Origin: Chloroflexota bacterium
Lineage (GTDB): Bacteria > Chloroflexota > Chloroflexia > Chloroflexales > Roseiflexaceae
Direction of reading: 5' to 3'
Assembly: GCA_013388755.1 (NCBI GenBank)
Contig: JACAEQ010000127.1
Span: 1 to 49,338 of the forward strand
DNA: 49,338 nucleotides
The stretch's first letter is position 1. Every line of letters begins with the position of its first letter. A program made the position numbers and the translations under genes. Of the stretch, positions 15,068-23,139 are shown in pieces. The notes under the pieces are model-generated. The model had not been told where the DNA came from. It did not search any database and worked only from the letters and a program-made list of their open reading frames with translations.

Positions 15068-16093
15068 TCAAGCCGGTCGCAACACGATCTTTGCCGCCCG
15101 CGCCTTGCCGGCCAGCAACTCCTCAAATGAATCCGGCCCGGCAGCCAGCGGTCGCTCTTCCAGCCAGTCGCCACTCAGCGGAACGTGCCCCGCTGCCAGG
15201 AGCGCCAGCGCGCGGGCAAAGTCGGCGGAGGTATAGGCGAAACTACCGGTCAATGCAATCTCCTGCCGCACCAGATAATTGGCAGCGAACGGCGACTCCT
15301 CTTCATGCAGACCAACATAGACGACGCGCCCCCCGGGCGCGACGGCGCGTATCGCCTGCTCGCGCGTCGCCGCAACTCCGACTGCATCGATCGCTGCATC
15401 CGCGCCACCGGGTGCGAACGCCTGGATCGCGGCAAGTACATCGTCACGCGCGCTGACCGTTGCCGTTGCGCCCCAGCTACGCGCCAGCACCAGGCGCGAC
15501 TCGACAACATCACTGACCAGTACTTGCGCCACGCCGGCCGCGCGGGCCGCAACCAGGCACAACAACCCGATCGGACCGGCCCCCAGGATGACGAGCCGTT
15601 CCGCGTCGCCGGCATGCGCGACGGCGCGCACACCGCATGCCAGCGGTTCAGTGAGCGACCCAGCAACCATGGAGAGGTGATCGGGCAGCGGCAGACAGAG
15701 AGCGGCAGGAACGGCGACATATGTCGCGAACGCCCCCGGGCGATGGGCGCTGATCAGGCTGCGGTTGCGGCACAGGTTGGCGCGCCCGACGTGGCAGCGA
15801 TCACACGTGCCGCATGTCACCAGCGGGTTGAAGGTCACCCGTGCCGCGGTGCGCGCTGGCGTGCCGTCACCCAGCATGGCGTCAACGGCGGCGACAATCC
15901 GACCCGCAGCTTCGTGCCCCATGATCAATGGCGGGCGACGCAAGCTGTTCAACCCCAGGTAGCCGCTCAGTTCGGAGCCGCAGATACCGACCGCCTCCAC
16001 CGCAACCAGCACCTCGCCCGGCCCGGGGACGGGAACCGGCTCCTGGCGCAGTTCCATCCTGCGCGGCCCCAACCAGACTAGCGCATCCATCAT
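15068..16093 (-). CDS. Zinc-dependent medium-chain dehydrogenase (threonine/sorbitol dehydrogenase type)
   Basis: A 341-aa MDR-superfamily NAD(P)-dependent alcohol or polyol dehydrogenase. Catalytic zinc ligands are C38 in GICGSEL and H60-E61 in MGHEAAG; the structural zinc site is C94, C97, C100 and C108. The Rossmann motif LGAGPIGLLCLVAARAAG lies in the middle, and GGRVVYVGLH follows. The start at 16093 (ATGATG; 16090 also possible) begins the conserved MDALVW sequence; the ribosome site is weak. It lies downstream of the pseudokinase gene, separated by about 100 bp carrying TTCAAC-type repeats. Substrate specificity cannot be deduced; threonine, sorbitol or galactitol-phosphate dehydrogenases are the nearest types. 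Confidence 0.88.
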   Translation of the reverse strand: MMDALVWLGPRRMELRQEPVPVPGPGEVLVAVEAVGICGSELSGYLGLNSLRRPPLIMGHEAAGRIVAAVDAMLGDGTPARTAARVTFNPLVTCGTCDRCHVGRANLCRNRSLISAHRPGAFATYVAVPAALCLPLPDHLSMVAGSLTEPLACGVRAVAHAGDAERLVILGAGPIGLLCLVAARAAGVAQVLVSDVVESRLVLARSWGATATVSARDDVLAAIQAFAPGGADAAIDAVGVAATREQAIRAVAPGGRVVYVGLHEEESPFAANYLVRQEIALTGSFAYTSADFARALALLAAGHVPLSGDWLEERPLAAGPDSFEELLAGKARAAKIVLRPA

Positions 16094-16154
16094 GGTCGTC
16101 TTACTTTCTTTACTGGTGGGCAAGCGCGCAACGTATCTGTCTGTTGAAACTTGC

Positions 16155-16190
16155 GAGTTCAACGTCCCACCTTCAACCTTCAACGTTTAC
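16155..16190. repeat. TTCAACG/TTCAACC degenerate repeat 3' of the pseudokinase gene
   Basis: On the plus strand GTTCAACGTCCCACC is followed by TTCAACCTTCAACG. It begins 6 bases beyond the stop of the gene at 16196 and resembles the block after lutA. Confidence 0.6.
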
Positions 16191-16195
16191 ACCTT

Positions 16196-18376
16196 TCATG
16201 GCGCGCGGGCGAGGAAGTTATCCACAATGACCGTAGCCGGCTCAGAAAGCTCCAGCTGCGACGAAATGCATGCACCGGCCCGGCCGCCTGTAAACGGGCT
16301 CGGCGGCGTCGTCGCAACATGTTTGCTGTTGATCCAGAGCTGGATCTCATCCGGCTTCCGCACCACCCACAGGGTATTTGTCCCGTTTCCACTAATGATC
16401 ACATCGTCCGGGATGAGACCGGTACTGCGCTCGGTAACGAACGAGCCATCTACCAGCGTACTGAACTGCCAGCGTCTATCGTTGGTGATTTCGAAGAACA
16501 GTGCACTCTGCGCTTCGGGCTGTACATCGAATGCAATCCCGACCAGTGCAGGCGCGCCAACGGTCTGGAACGCAACGCTCAGTTCGATATTGTAGGTGTC
16601 ACCCAGGTCGCGGTTCCAGTAGTACCAGGCAATCTGGTCCGGCGCTTTCATGGTGAGGTAATACAGATTGTCACGCAGCACCGCGCGGCGCGTTTCATTA
16701 TCAACCTGGGCCCAGATCGCCTTGGTGCGCTCGCCACGGTCATAGGTTTCGAACAGCAAACGGCGGAGACCCTGCACCTGGGCCTGGTAATCGGCAATAG
16801 CGAGCGTCCCTGGTTGTGGCTCAAGCACCTGCGGCGCCGGCGTTGCCGTTGGCACGGCGGCGGTCCGTTGCGCCACGACGGCGACGGTCTGGCGTGCGAC
16901 GGCAGTTGCCGTCTGCCCTTCGCTGGCCTGACTTGCGCCGGCGGTCGCCGTCTGCCCCTCGGTGCGGGCAGTGGCCGTGGCCTGGCGCGCTTCGGCAATC
17001 GCGGTGGCAGTGGCATTCTGGCGCGCTTCAGCGGTCGCGGCGCTTCCGCCGCCTGATGATGTCTGTGCTGTGGGCGATGGTCGTACACCCCCGCCCGGTG
17101 TCACGGCAACCGCCACGATCCCCGGCAGGCCGCCACGTGACTGGAGTGCTACGTAGCCGCCAGTGCATACCGCCAGCAGGATCACCGCTGCAATGATACC
17201 GGGGATCAGCAGGCCGCGCCGGCGTTGTGGCGTCACTGCAGGGACCGTCTGGCCACCTTGCCCTGCGACCGGTGGAATTGGTGGCGGCGCAGGTGCGTCA
17301 ACTGGATGTGACGCCGGCGCGTCCCGTGGCGGCATCGTCGCCGTCGGCGCGTCCAGCGGCGGTGTCGTCGCCGTCGGCGCGTCCAGCGGCGGTGTCGTCA
17401 CCGTCGGCGCGTCCAGCGGCGGTGTCGTCACCGTCGGCGCATCAGGTGGGCGCGGCGCCGCCACGATCGGGACACCGGCCGGAGCGGTCACCGCCGGTGC
17501 AGGCGCCTGTGGCAGGCTCGCAACGAATGCACGGATCGCGCCACGCGGATCGGCAGCCGGCAGTTCAGCACCGCACTTGCGACAGAAACGCGCGCTGGCG
17601 CGATTCATCGTCGCACAGCGCTTGCACGCCTGATCCGGCGCAGCCTGAAACAGATCGCGCTGGACGGTAGCCGCGGATGCACTGGCCCGAGAACCATCGA
17701 GCGCCAGCAAACGCCGGACAATGTCCGCCAGCGCTACCGGCAGGTCCGGGCGCAATTGCTGTAGCGGAGGAAGCGTATCGCGCGTGAGGCGTTCGGTTGC
17801 CGGCGGCGGTGACATACCGGCGAGGAGCGTATAGAGCGTCGCGCCGATGGCATACAGATCGGTGCGCGGATCGCCCTCGGCAAAGGGCGCGACGGCGCCA
17901 CCCGCCACGCCAGGGTTCACCAGGTAGACCTGGCCGGCGGTTGTGACCCGGATATTCGCCGGTCGCACGTCACGATGGAGAAGAGGTGGCGTCCAGCCGT
18001 GGAGGTGATCGAGCGCCTCAATCACCGGCTGCATCAGCCGCAGCGCAGCGTCCGCGTCAAGGCGACCGTGCGGTACGCGGGCGCGTAGCTCATCAAGATT
18101 GATGCCGGGAACATGATCAGCCACCAGAAAGCGGCCAAGCGGTGTCGTGAACGCATCGACCACCGCAGGAAGCGCAGCATTGCGCGCTGCTGCGAACGCC
18201 GCCGCCTCATGGCTGAATTGAATGTCGATATTGGCGGCACTACGAGTGACAGCCTTGATGTCAACCGGTTGCCTGGTGCGCTGATCGCGCGCCAGGTACA
18301 GATCGCCGAACGCGCTGCGGTCGAGCAGCCGTTCCACAACATAGCGATCCTGAAGAAGCGTGCCAGGCGTCAACAC
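16196..18376 (-). CDS. Ser/Thr-kinase-like protein, probable pseudokinase, with C-terminal beta-sandwich-like domain
   Basis: A 726-aa PknB-like architecture: kinase-like domain (about 10-245), zinc ribbon CKRCATMN...CRKCGAELP (about 253-275), Pro/Thr repeats, one membrane segment (LLIPGIIAAVILLAVCTGGY, about 393-413), an Ala/Thr-rich stalk, and an extracytoplasmic domain of about 190 aa resembling concanavalin-type sandwiches (GDTYNIELSVAFQTVG, ELSEPATVIVDNFL). The glycine loop is eroded (LLDRSAFGDLYLARD keeps only G24). K41 and H134-R135-D136 with N141 remain, but DFG reads N154-P155-G156 and no APE motif is visible, so metal binding and catalysis are doubtful. The GTG start at 18376 follows GAGG. 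It may sense an external ligand and signal by binding rather than phosphorylation. Confidence 0.85.
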   Translation of the reverse strand: MLTPGTLLQDRYVVERLLDRSAFGDLYLARDQRTRQPVDIKAVTRSAANIDIQFSHEAAAFAAARNAALPAVVDAFTTPLGRFLVADHVPGINLDELRARVPHGRLDADAALRLMQPVIEALDHLHGWTPPLLHRDVRPANIRVTTAGQVYLVNPGVAGGAVAPFAEGDPRTDLYAIGATLYTLLAGMSPPPATERLTRDTLPPLQQLRPDLPVALADIVRRLLALDGSRASASAATVQRDLFQAAPDQACKRCATMNRASARFCRKCGAELPAADPRGAIRAFVASLPQAPAPAVTAPAGVPIVAAPRPPDAPTVTTPPLDAPTVTTPPLDAPTATTPPLDAPTATMPPRDAPASHPVDAPAPPPIPPVAGQGGQTVPAVTPQRRRGLLIPGIIAAVILLAVCTGGYVALQSRGGLPGIVAVAVTPGGGVRPSPTAQTSSGGGSAATAEARQNATATAIAEARQATATARTEGQTATAGASQASEGQTATAVARQTVAVVAQRTAAVPTATPAPQVLEPQPGTLAIADYQAQVQGLRRLLFETYDRGERTKAIWAQVDNETRRAVLRDNLYYLTMKAPDQIAWYYWNRDLGDTYNIELSVAFQTVGAPALVGIAFDVQPEAQSALFFEITNDRRWQFSTLVDGSFVTERSTGLIPDDVIISGNGTNTLWVVRKPDEIQLWINSKHVATTPPSPFTGGRAGACISSQLELSEPATVIVDNFLARAP
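17341..17442. repeat. 30-bp tandem repeat in the kinase-like gene
   Basis: Three near-identical 30-bp units (17341-17370, 17371-17400, 17401-17430) and a partial fourth encode DAPT(V/A)TTPPL repeats between the zinc ribbon and the membrane segment. The first two units differ from the third by one base, indicating recent expansion. Confidence 0.9.
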
Positions 18377-18419
18377 ATAAGCCTCATTTCAGCGGAGCGC
18401 GGTCGTGGTATGCCTACGT

Positions 18420-18448
18420 ATTGTAGGTTCCTCCGTTGTCAGAGTCAA
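18420..18448 (-). promoter_or_regulatory. Promoter of the kinase-like gene
   Basis: Minus strand: TTGACT (18443-18448), 17-bp spacer, TACAAT (18420-18425). The leader to the GTG at 18376 is about 38 nt. It is divergent from the sugar dehydrogenase promoter. Confidence 0.68.
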
Positions 18449-18571
18449 TCAACACACCTATGAAAAGGCCGGCAACCAGCGATGCGAGCTATGCCGGCCC
18501 TGATCCATCCAGGTGACAAAAACAGGACCATTCTCCTACGCGCAGGTCATATCCAGACGCACCGCCCCCCC

Positions 18572-18577
18572 TATAAT
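18572..18577 (+). promoter_or_regulatory. Putative -10 box of the sugar dehydrogenase gene
   Basis: A perfect TATAAT follows a run of C residues, about 105 nt before the start codon. No convincing -35 hexamer is at the correct distance. Confidence 0.45.
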
Positions 18578-18682
18578 CGCACATGTCTCCAGCGCAGGCG
18601 CAACCCCGCTCATCCACGCCGCCCCATCTTCGTATGCGCCATCTGCCGCCGGATCAGAACATCACACGAAAAGGAGAGTGCC

Positions 18683-19855
18683 ATGCCCCGTCGCTGGTTG
18701 AGTGCACCCCTGCTCCTGAGCATCCTGGCCGTCGCGCTACTCTGGCAAAGCGAAACTCGCGCAGCTCCCGACTTCGAGATTGATATCGTAAAGACCGGCC
18801 TGGACCGCCCATGGAGCATCAACTTCGCTCCTGATGGCCGGCTCTTCTTTACCAGCCGCAGCGATACCAGCATCCGTCTCAGGGCGCTGAACCTGGTGAC
18901 CGGCGAGATACAGGTATTCAACAGTTCGCCGCCGAGCCCGGTGCGTGTCGAGAGCGAGGCAGGCGTGCTTGGTATGGAACTGGACCCGAACTTCGCCGAG
19001 AACGGCTGGGTGTACATCTGTTACAGTACCTATGGCGCCGGCATGGCGAAACAGAATCGCCTGTCACGCTTCACGGTCAACGTCGGTAGCGCCACGATCG
19101 GCGACGAACTCCCGTTGATTGACGGCATGGTCGGCGCGCTGACCCACAACGGCTGCCGTGTCGTTGTTTCGCCCGACAACCGCTACCTGTTTGTAACGAT
19201 GGGCGACGCCAGCAACGCTTCACTGGCGCAGAACCTGGACAGCAGCGGCGGCAAGACGTTCCGCATCTTCAAGGATGGTTCGGTTCCGACCGATAATCCG
19301 TTCTACGCCGCCGGGCAGCTCCCGCGCTCACTCATCTGGACGCTCGGACATCGCAATCACCAGGGACTGGCGTTTCAACCGGCCACCGGCAGGTTGTGGA
19401 GCACCGAACACGGCCCCAGCCAGAAAGATGAGTTGAACCTGCTGCAGCAAGGGCGCAACTACGGCTGGCCGACATGTCTTGGCATCCAGCCGGCATGCAC
19501 CGGTGTGGCAAACTATGCCCCGGCGATCGCCGAGTACGATACAGATGTCACGGTTGCAACATCGGACATGACGTTCTACACGGGCAATGCCTTCCCGGAA
19601 TGGCAGGGAAACCTGTTTTTCGTCACACTCAAGACCGGCAGGCTCTACCGGCTGCGTCTGAACAATGAGACGGTGGCCGAGCAGGAGATCCTGATCAACT
19701 TCCAGTATGGCCGTCTGCGCGACGTAACGGTCGGGCCGGATGGATATATCTACATCTCAACCGACAATGGCGGCTCAAATGATCGCATTCTGCGCCTGCG
19801 CGCCATGGAGATCGAGCGACCGTTCCGTGCCTTTCTGCCATTCGTTCACAAATAA
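18683..19855 (+). CDS. Secreted PQQ-dependent sugar (glucose/sorbosone) dehydrogenase
   Basis: A 390-aa six-bladed beta-propeller quinoprotein of the soluble glucose dehydrogenase/Asd family, oxidising aldose sugars outside the membrane. A signal peptide spans about residues 1-27 (WLSAPLLLSILAVALLW, cleavage near ETRAA). Family motifs are LDRPWSINFAPDGRLFFTSR, HNGCRVVVSPDNRYLFVTMG with the candidate catalytic His, and GHRNHQGLAFQPATG followed by EHGPSQKDELNLL and GRNYGWPT. The ATG at 18683 has AAGGAGAG eight bases upstream. The protein ends RAFLPFVHK, similar to the short YLPLV-like tails seen on many exported Chloroflexota proteins. The physiological substrate and electron acceptor are unknown. 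Confidence 0.87.
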   Translation: MPRRWLSAPLLLSILAVALLWQSETRAAPDFEIDIVKTGLDRPWSINFAPDGRLFFTSRSDTSIRLRALNLVTGEIQVFNSSPPSPVRVESEAGVLGMELDPNFAENGWVYICYSTYGAGMAKQNRLSRFTVNVGSATIGDELPLIDGMVGALTHNGCRVVVSPDNRYLFVTMGDASNASLAQNLDSSGGKTFRIFKDGSVPTDNPFYAAGQLPRSLIWTLGHRNHQGLAFQPATGRLWSTEHGPSQKDELNLLQQGRNYGWPTCLGIQPACTGVANYAPAIAEYDTDVTVATSDMTFYTGNAFPEWQGNLFFVTLKTGRLYRLRLNNETVAEQEILINFQYGRLRDVTVGPDGYIYISTDNGGSNDRILRLRAMEIERPFRAFLPFVHK

Positions 19856-19977
19856 GTAACAGAACGTATACGGTAGCACATTTCTGGCTTCGCCATACCC
19901 TGCGGCAATCGTAAGGCAGAACACAACGGGCGCCAGCAGGCGATGATGTACTATCATGCCGCATGGTGCCGTGTTGC

Positions 19978-20276
19978 TCACGGCGCAATGCGCGCTCGCC
20001 CGACGCTTCCAGCATCCGCATATTCCGCCACCATGCTGGCGTTCCAGGCGCCGCCGCTGGCGGTAATCATGCCAGTGAGCAGGTACGGAAGCAGGGCAGC
20101 GCCGCCACATCAAGGCTGATCGCCGGACCACGCACCTCGGCAGGGGCGGTTTCGGCCAGCCAGATGCCGGCGGCCAGTAGACTGAGGATGATCAGAACGA
20201 TAATGGCGTCGGCGCCGGTGAATCGCGGGCGATCCGGTGGCGTGGGCGTGAAGATCCGGCGGCTGACGGGCGCCAT
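19978..20276 (-). pseudogene. Internally deleted ABC anion-transport permease (COG4986-like)
   Basis: From the ATG at 20276 the frame encodes a permease-like N-terminus: one membrane segment (DAIIVLIILSLLAAGIWLA) and VRGPAISLDVAALP, which in full-length duplicated NitT-type permeases continues into the first transport domain. Here it jumps within about 10 bp, and into another frame, to LPYLLTGMITASGGAWNASM (codons from 20088 down to 19978), a segment normally found near the C-terminus. Hundreds of codons are therefore missing. The original frame stops at 20067. The recognition rests on memory of the family's conserved ISLxPxxLPYY and TASGGAWNAS motifs. A promoter-like sequence persists upstream. 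Non-functional. Confidence 0.78.
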
Positions 20277-20323
20277 GGCGCATGTGCTCCGTTCTGGCAA
20301 TACCCTGAATGGATCACTCGCAG

Positions 20324-20332
20324 AGTATACCA
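20324..20332 (-). promoter_or_regulatory. Extended -10 element upstream of the permease pseudogene
   Basis: Minus strand TGGTATACT, about 50 nt before the ATG at 20276 and inside the glmS-pseudogene gap. It would still drive transcription of the broken gene. Confidence 0.5.
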
Positions 20333-20366
20333 GAGGTCCGGGTCATCCCACGGCGCCTGTCCCCGT

Positions 20367-22211
20367 TCATTCGACCGTGACACTCTTCGCCAGGTTGCGT
20401 GGCTGGTCCACATCACAGCCGCGTCGCACGGCGAACTGGTAGGCCAGCAATTGCATGGGCACACTGGTCAGCACCGGCGTCAGCAACGGCAACGTCTCCG
20501 GCACTTCGATCACATAATCGGCCTTGGCGGCGATCAATGCATCACCTTCGGCGGCAATGGCGATCACATGGCCGCCGCGCGCCCGCACCTGCTCGATATT
20601 CGAGATCATCTTCTCATACACGCCATCACGCATGGCAATACAGACCACCGGCAGATCGCGATCAATCAGCGCGATCGGTCCGTGTTTCATCTCGCCGGCT
20701 GGATACCCTTCGGCGTGGATGTAGCTGATTTCCTTCAATTTCAACGCGCCTTCGAGCGCCACAGGATAATTTGCCTGGCGACCAAGGAATAGCGCATCGC
20801 GCGCACCGTGATAGCGTTCCGCGAGTTCCTCATAGATTGCGTGCTGCTGCAGGATACGCTCAACCTTGCCGGGCAATTCGATCAGCGCCTGGATATACCG
20901 CCGCACCTCGCCTGCCGCCAGTACACCGCGTGCCGCGCCCAGCCGTAGCGCCAGCAGGTACGCTGCAACCAGCATGGTAGTGAATGCCTTTGTGGAAGCG
21001 ACGCCAATCTCCGGCCCGGCATGCAGATAGATCGCGCCGCCATCGGCAAGGCGTGCCGCCTGGCTCCCAACGGCATTGACGATCGCGATGCTTTTCGCCT
21101 GCTGTCGCCGCGCTTCTTCCATCGCGGCCAGCGTGTCAACGGTTTCACCGCTCTGGGTGATCGCCAGCACTGCGGCGTTCCGGCCGATCAGCGGCTCGCG
21201 GTAGCGGAACTCTGAGCCATAATCAACCTCAACGCGCACACGCGCCAGCGCTTCGATGGCGAACTTCGCCACCAGCGCGGCATGCCAGGCCGTGCCGCAG
21301 GCAACGGCGCAGATACGCTCCAGTTGCCGTAACTCGCGTTCACTGAAGGTCAGTTCATCAAGCATGACCGCGCCGTCATCCAGGTCGATCCGGCCACGTA
21401 ACACATCGGTCAACGCACGTGGCTGCTCGAAAATCTCCTTCTGCATAAAATGCTTGAAGTCGCCCCGGGCCGCCGAAACCGGATCCCACGGGATCGTCAT
21501 TGGCGCACGTTCGATAGTTGCACCATCCAGCCGGTACAACCTGACCTGCCCGGCCTCAATCACCGCCAGTTCGCGATCTTCGAGAAACAGAACCTGCCGC
21601 GTATAGTCAAGAATGGCCGGCACATCGGATGCGACAAAGGTCTCGCCATCGCCAAGCCCGATCACAATACCACCGGCGTGCCCCAGGCGCGCGGCAACGA
21701 TCCGCCCCGGCTCACGGCGCGTCATGGCGACGACCGCATTGCCGCCGCGCAGCTCTGCCAGGGTGCGCCGCATCGCCTGCTCCAGCGAACCAGTCTCCTC
21801 GTAGTACTCGCCCAGCAGGCGGGCAATCACTTCGGTGTCGGTCTGGGAGGCGAATTGATGGCCGTGAGCGACCAGGCGTTCTTTCAATTCGAGATAGTTC
21901 TCGACAATACCATTCTGAATGACGACGATGTCGCCCGAGGCGTCACGGTGCGGGTGAGCATTTTCTTCGGTGACGCCGCCATGGGTGGCCCAGCGGGTAT
22001 GGCCGATACCGCAGCGCCCGACTACCGGTCGCTCGCGCAGGTGCGCCGCCAGGTTGCCGAGTTTACCGACGCTGCGCCGCAATTGGAGCTGCCGCCCATC
22101 ATCAACGGCGATACCTGCCGAGTCGTAGCCGCGATACTCGAGCCGCCCCAGCCCGCCAAGCAGAACCTCACTGGCGTCACGCGGGCCGGCGTATCCAACA
22201 ATACCGCACAT
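20367..22211 (-). CDS. glmS: Glutamine-fructose-6-phosphate aminotransferase (isomerising)
   Basis: A 614-aa enzyme making glucosamine-6-phosphate, the entry step to UDP-GlcNAc for peptidoglycan and surface glycans. The class II glutaminase domain starts with the catalytic Cys directly after Met (CGIVGYAGPRDASEVLL, EYRGYDSAG, GIGHTRWATHG). Two SIS sugar-isomerase domains follow (AITQSGETVDTLAAM, ASTKAFTTM, EGALKLKEISYIHAEGYPAG), and the C-terminus NLAKSVTVE is typical. Length is normal. The ATG at 22211 has AAAGGGG six bases upstream. I see no glmS ribozyme-like sequence in the leader; regulation is not evident. Confidence 0.97.
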   Translation of the reverse strand: MCGIVGYAGPRDASEVLLGGLGRLEYRGYDSAGIAVDDGRQLQLRRSVGKLGNLAAHLRERPVVGRCGIGHTRWATHGGVTEENAHPHRDASGDIVVIQNGIVENYLELKERLVAHGHQFASQTDTEVIARLLGEYYEETGSLEQAMRRTLAELRGGNAVVAMTRREPGRIVAARLGHAGGIVIGLGDGETFVASDVPAILDYTRQVLFLEDRELAVIEAGQVRLYRLDGATIERAPMTIPWDPVSAARGDFKHFMQKEIFEQPRALTDVLRGRIDLDDGAVMLDELTFSERELRQLERICAVACGTAWHAALVAKFAIEALARVRVEVDYGSEFRYREPLIGRNAAVLAITQSGETVDTLAAMEEARRQQAKSIAIVNAVGSQAARLADGGAIYLHAGPEIGVASTKAFTTMLVAAYLLALRLGAARGVLAAGEVRRYIQALIELPGKVERILQQHAIYEELAERYHGARDALFLGRQANYPVALEGALKLKEISYIHAEGYPAGEMKHGPIALIDRDLPVVCIAMRDGVYEKMISNIEQVRARGGHVIAIAAEGDALIAAKADYVIEVPETLPLLTPVLTSVPMQLLAYQFAVRRGCDVDQPRNLAKSVTVE

Positions 22212-22765
22212 CGGGTGCCCCTTTCTATACTGATTGTTGATTGCCTGGTTGCAGATTGAGAAATCCAGGGTTCAGTACCGCAGGCGCTGCACCGCCATGC
22301 CTGCCGTGTGCACAGCCGCACGCCGCGCCACGGCCACTGGCGCGCCACGTAGATTGTGCGGGTTGCCCTGTACTGCAAACGAGCGCCTGGCCACATGGGG
22401 CATACTGTGGCGCACCGGCGCAATGCGATATGTGGTGCTCGCTACGCTCCGCCTGTCCCACCTGTCGCCAGGCGGCTTTGCCGGAGCGCTTGCGGGCGGC
22501 TGCACGCCCGGGAGGCATCCGCTGATCTCTCGATGTTCCGCCGGTCAAGGGCCGGCGTTAGCCCCGCCTCGCAGCAGGGAACCTCCACCTCGTCAACTGC
22601 GGGTGCGATACCCGCAGCCCATGCGCTTGTTCCACGGTTCTACTGATCGCCACCTCCATCGTGCCCCCTGCAGCGCCGCCAGATCCGATCGCCGGCGCGC
22701 TGTTCGCATTCCGCTGCCAGCATACGCCATGCGCCATCCGGGAGTCAAGCAGTATGAAACAACTG
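22212..22765. other. Long intergenic region without a supported gene
   Basis: About 550 bp upstream of glmS. Open frames here are Arg/Ala/Pro-rich and show no motif or ribosome site, so I do not call a gene. Small hairpins exist, for example CTGCGGGT-GCGAT-ACCCGCAG near 22599-22620. It may be decayed coding sequence. Confidence 0.4.
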
Positions 22766-22972
22766 TCAATAACAGGACTTACGTGGTCGCCCGTGTGAGC
22801 GACTCGTGTAACCGATCGTCTTGCCTTCGGCAGAGTGGACGTACCTTCTCTGGTGGTGCGATGTGGCGGCTTCGCTGCCACATCGCACCATCTTGATCAT
22901 GAATACCATGCTACCGCAGGCTCTGGCGGAGCCAGGAATACGCCACCGCGTAAGTCGTATCAATAACAGGAC
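22766..22972. mobile_element. Candidate MITE-like non-autonomous element
   Basis: The 13-mer TCAATAACAGGAC occurs at 22766-22778 and again at 22960-22972. Between and overlapping these copies are imperfect terminal inverted repeats: GACTTACGTGGT at 22776-22787 and the complement of GACTTACGCGGT at 22944-22955. The interior of about 190 bp encodes no transposase and carries a perfect 14-bp hairpin. A short element flanked by direct repeats fits a MITE, although the right end has three extra bases before the direct repeat. Confidence 0.5.
22854..22890 (+). terminator. Perfect 14-bp hairpin inside the MITE-like element
   Basis: TGGTGCGATGTGGC (22854-22867), 9-nt loop GGCTTCGCT, GCCACATCGCACCA (22877-22890). 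It is followed by TCTTGATCATG, not a true T-tract. It could terminate or simply be the structured core of the element; strand is not decided by sequence. Confidence 0.45.
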
Positions 22973-23139
22973 ACCGATCGCTTTGCGTCTATGGTAGGAT
23001 AGTGTCGCGAGGTCCGATCATATTGATCAAACCGGTAGACCGGGCGTTCTGGTGTGATTCGCGCCGTAGAACCACGCTCCGGAGCCATGATCGGCGTTCT
23101 GGAGGTCTTGCGGCACAACCGTGCGGCAAAGGAGCAACT

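Noticed and set aside
22180-22260. glmS ribozyme in the glmS leader
   Set aside because: The short leader has no sequence resembling the conserved glmS ribozyme core, and the gene starts about 10 bp after its ribosome site.
22234-22896. 220-codon open frame upstream of glmS
   Set aside because: Arg/Pro/Ala-rich with no periodic hydrophobicity, no ribosome site, and it runs into the MITE-like element.
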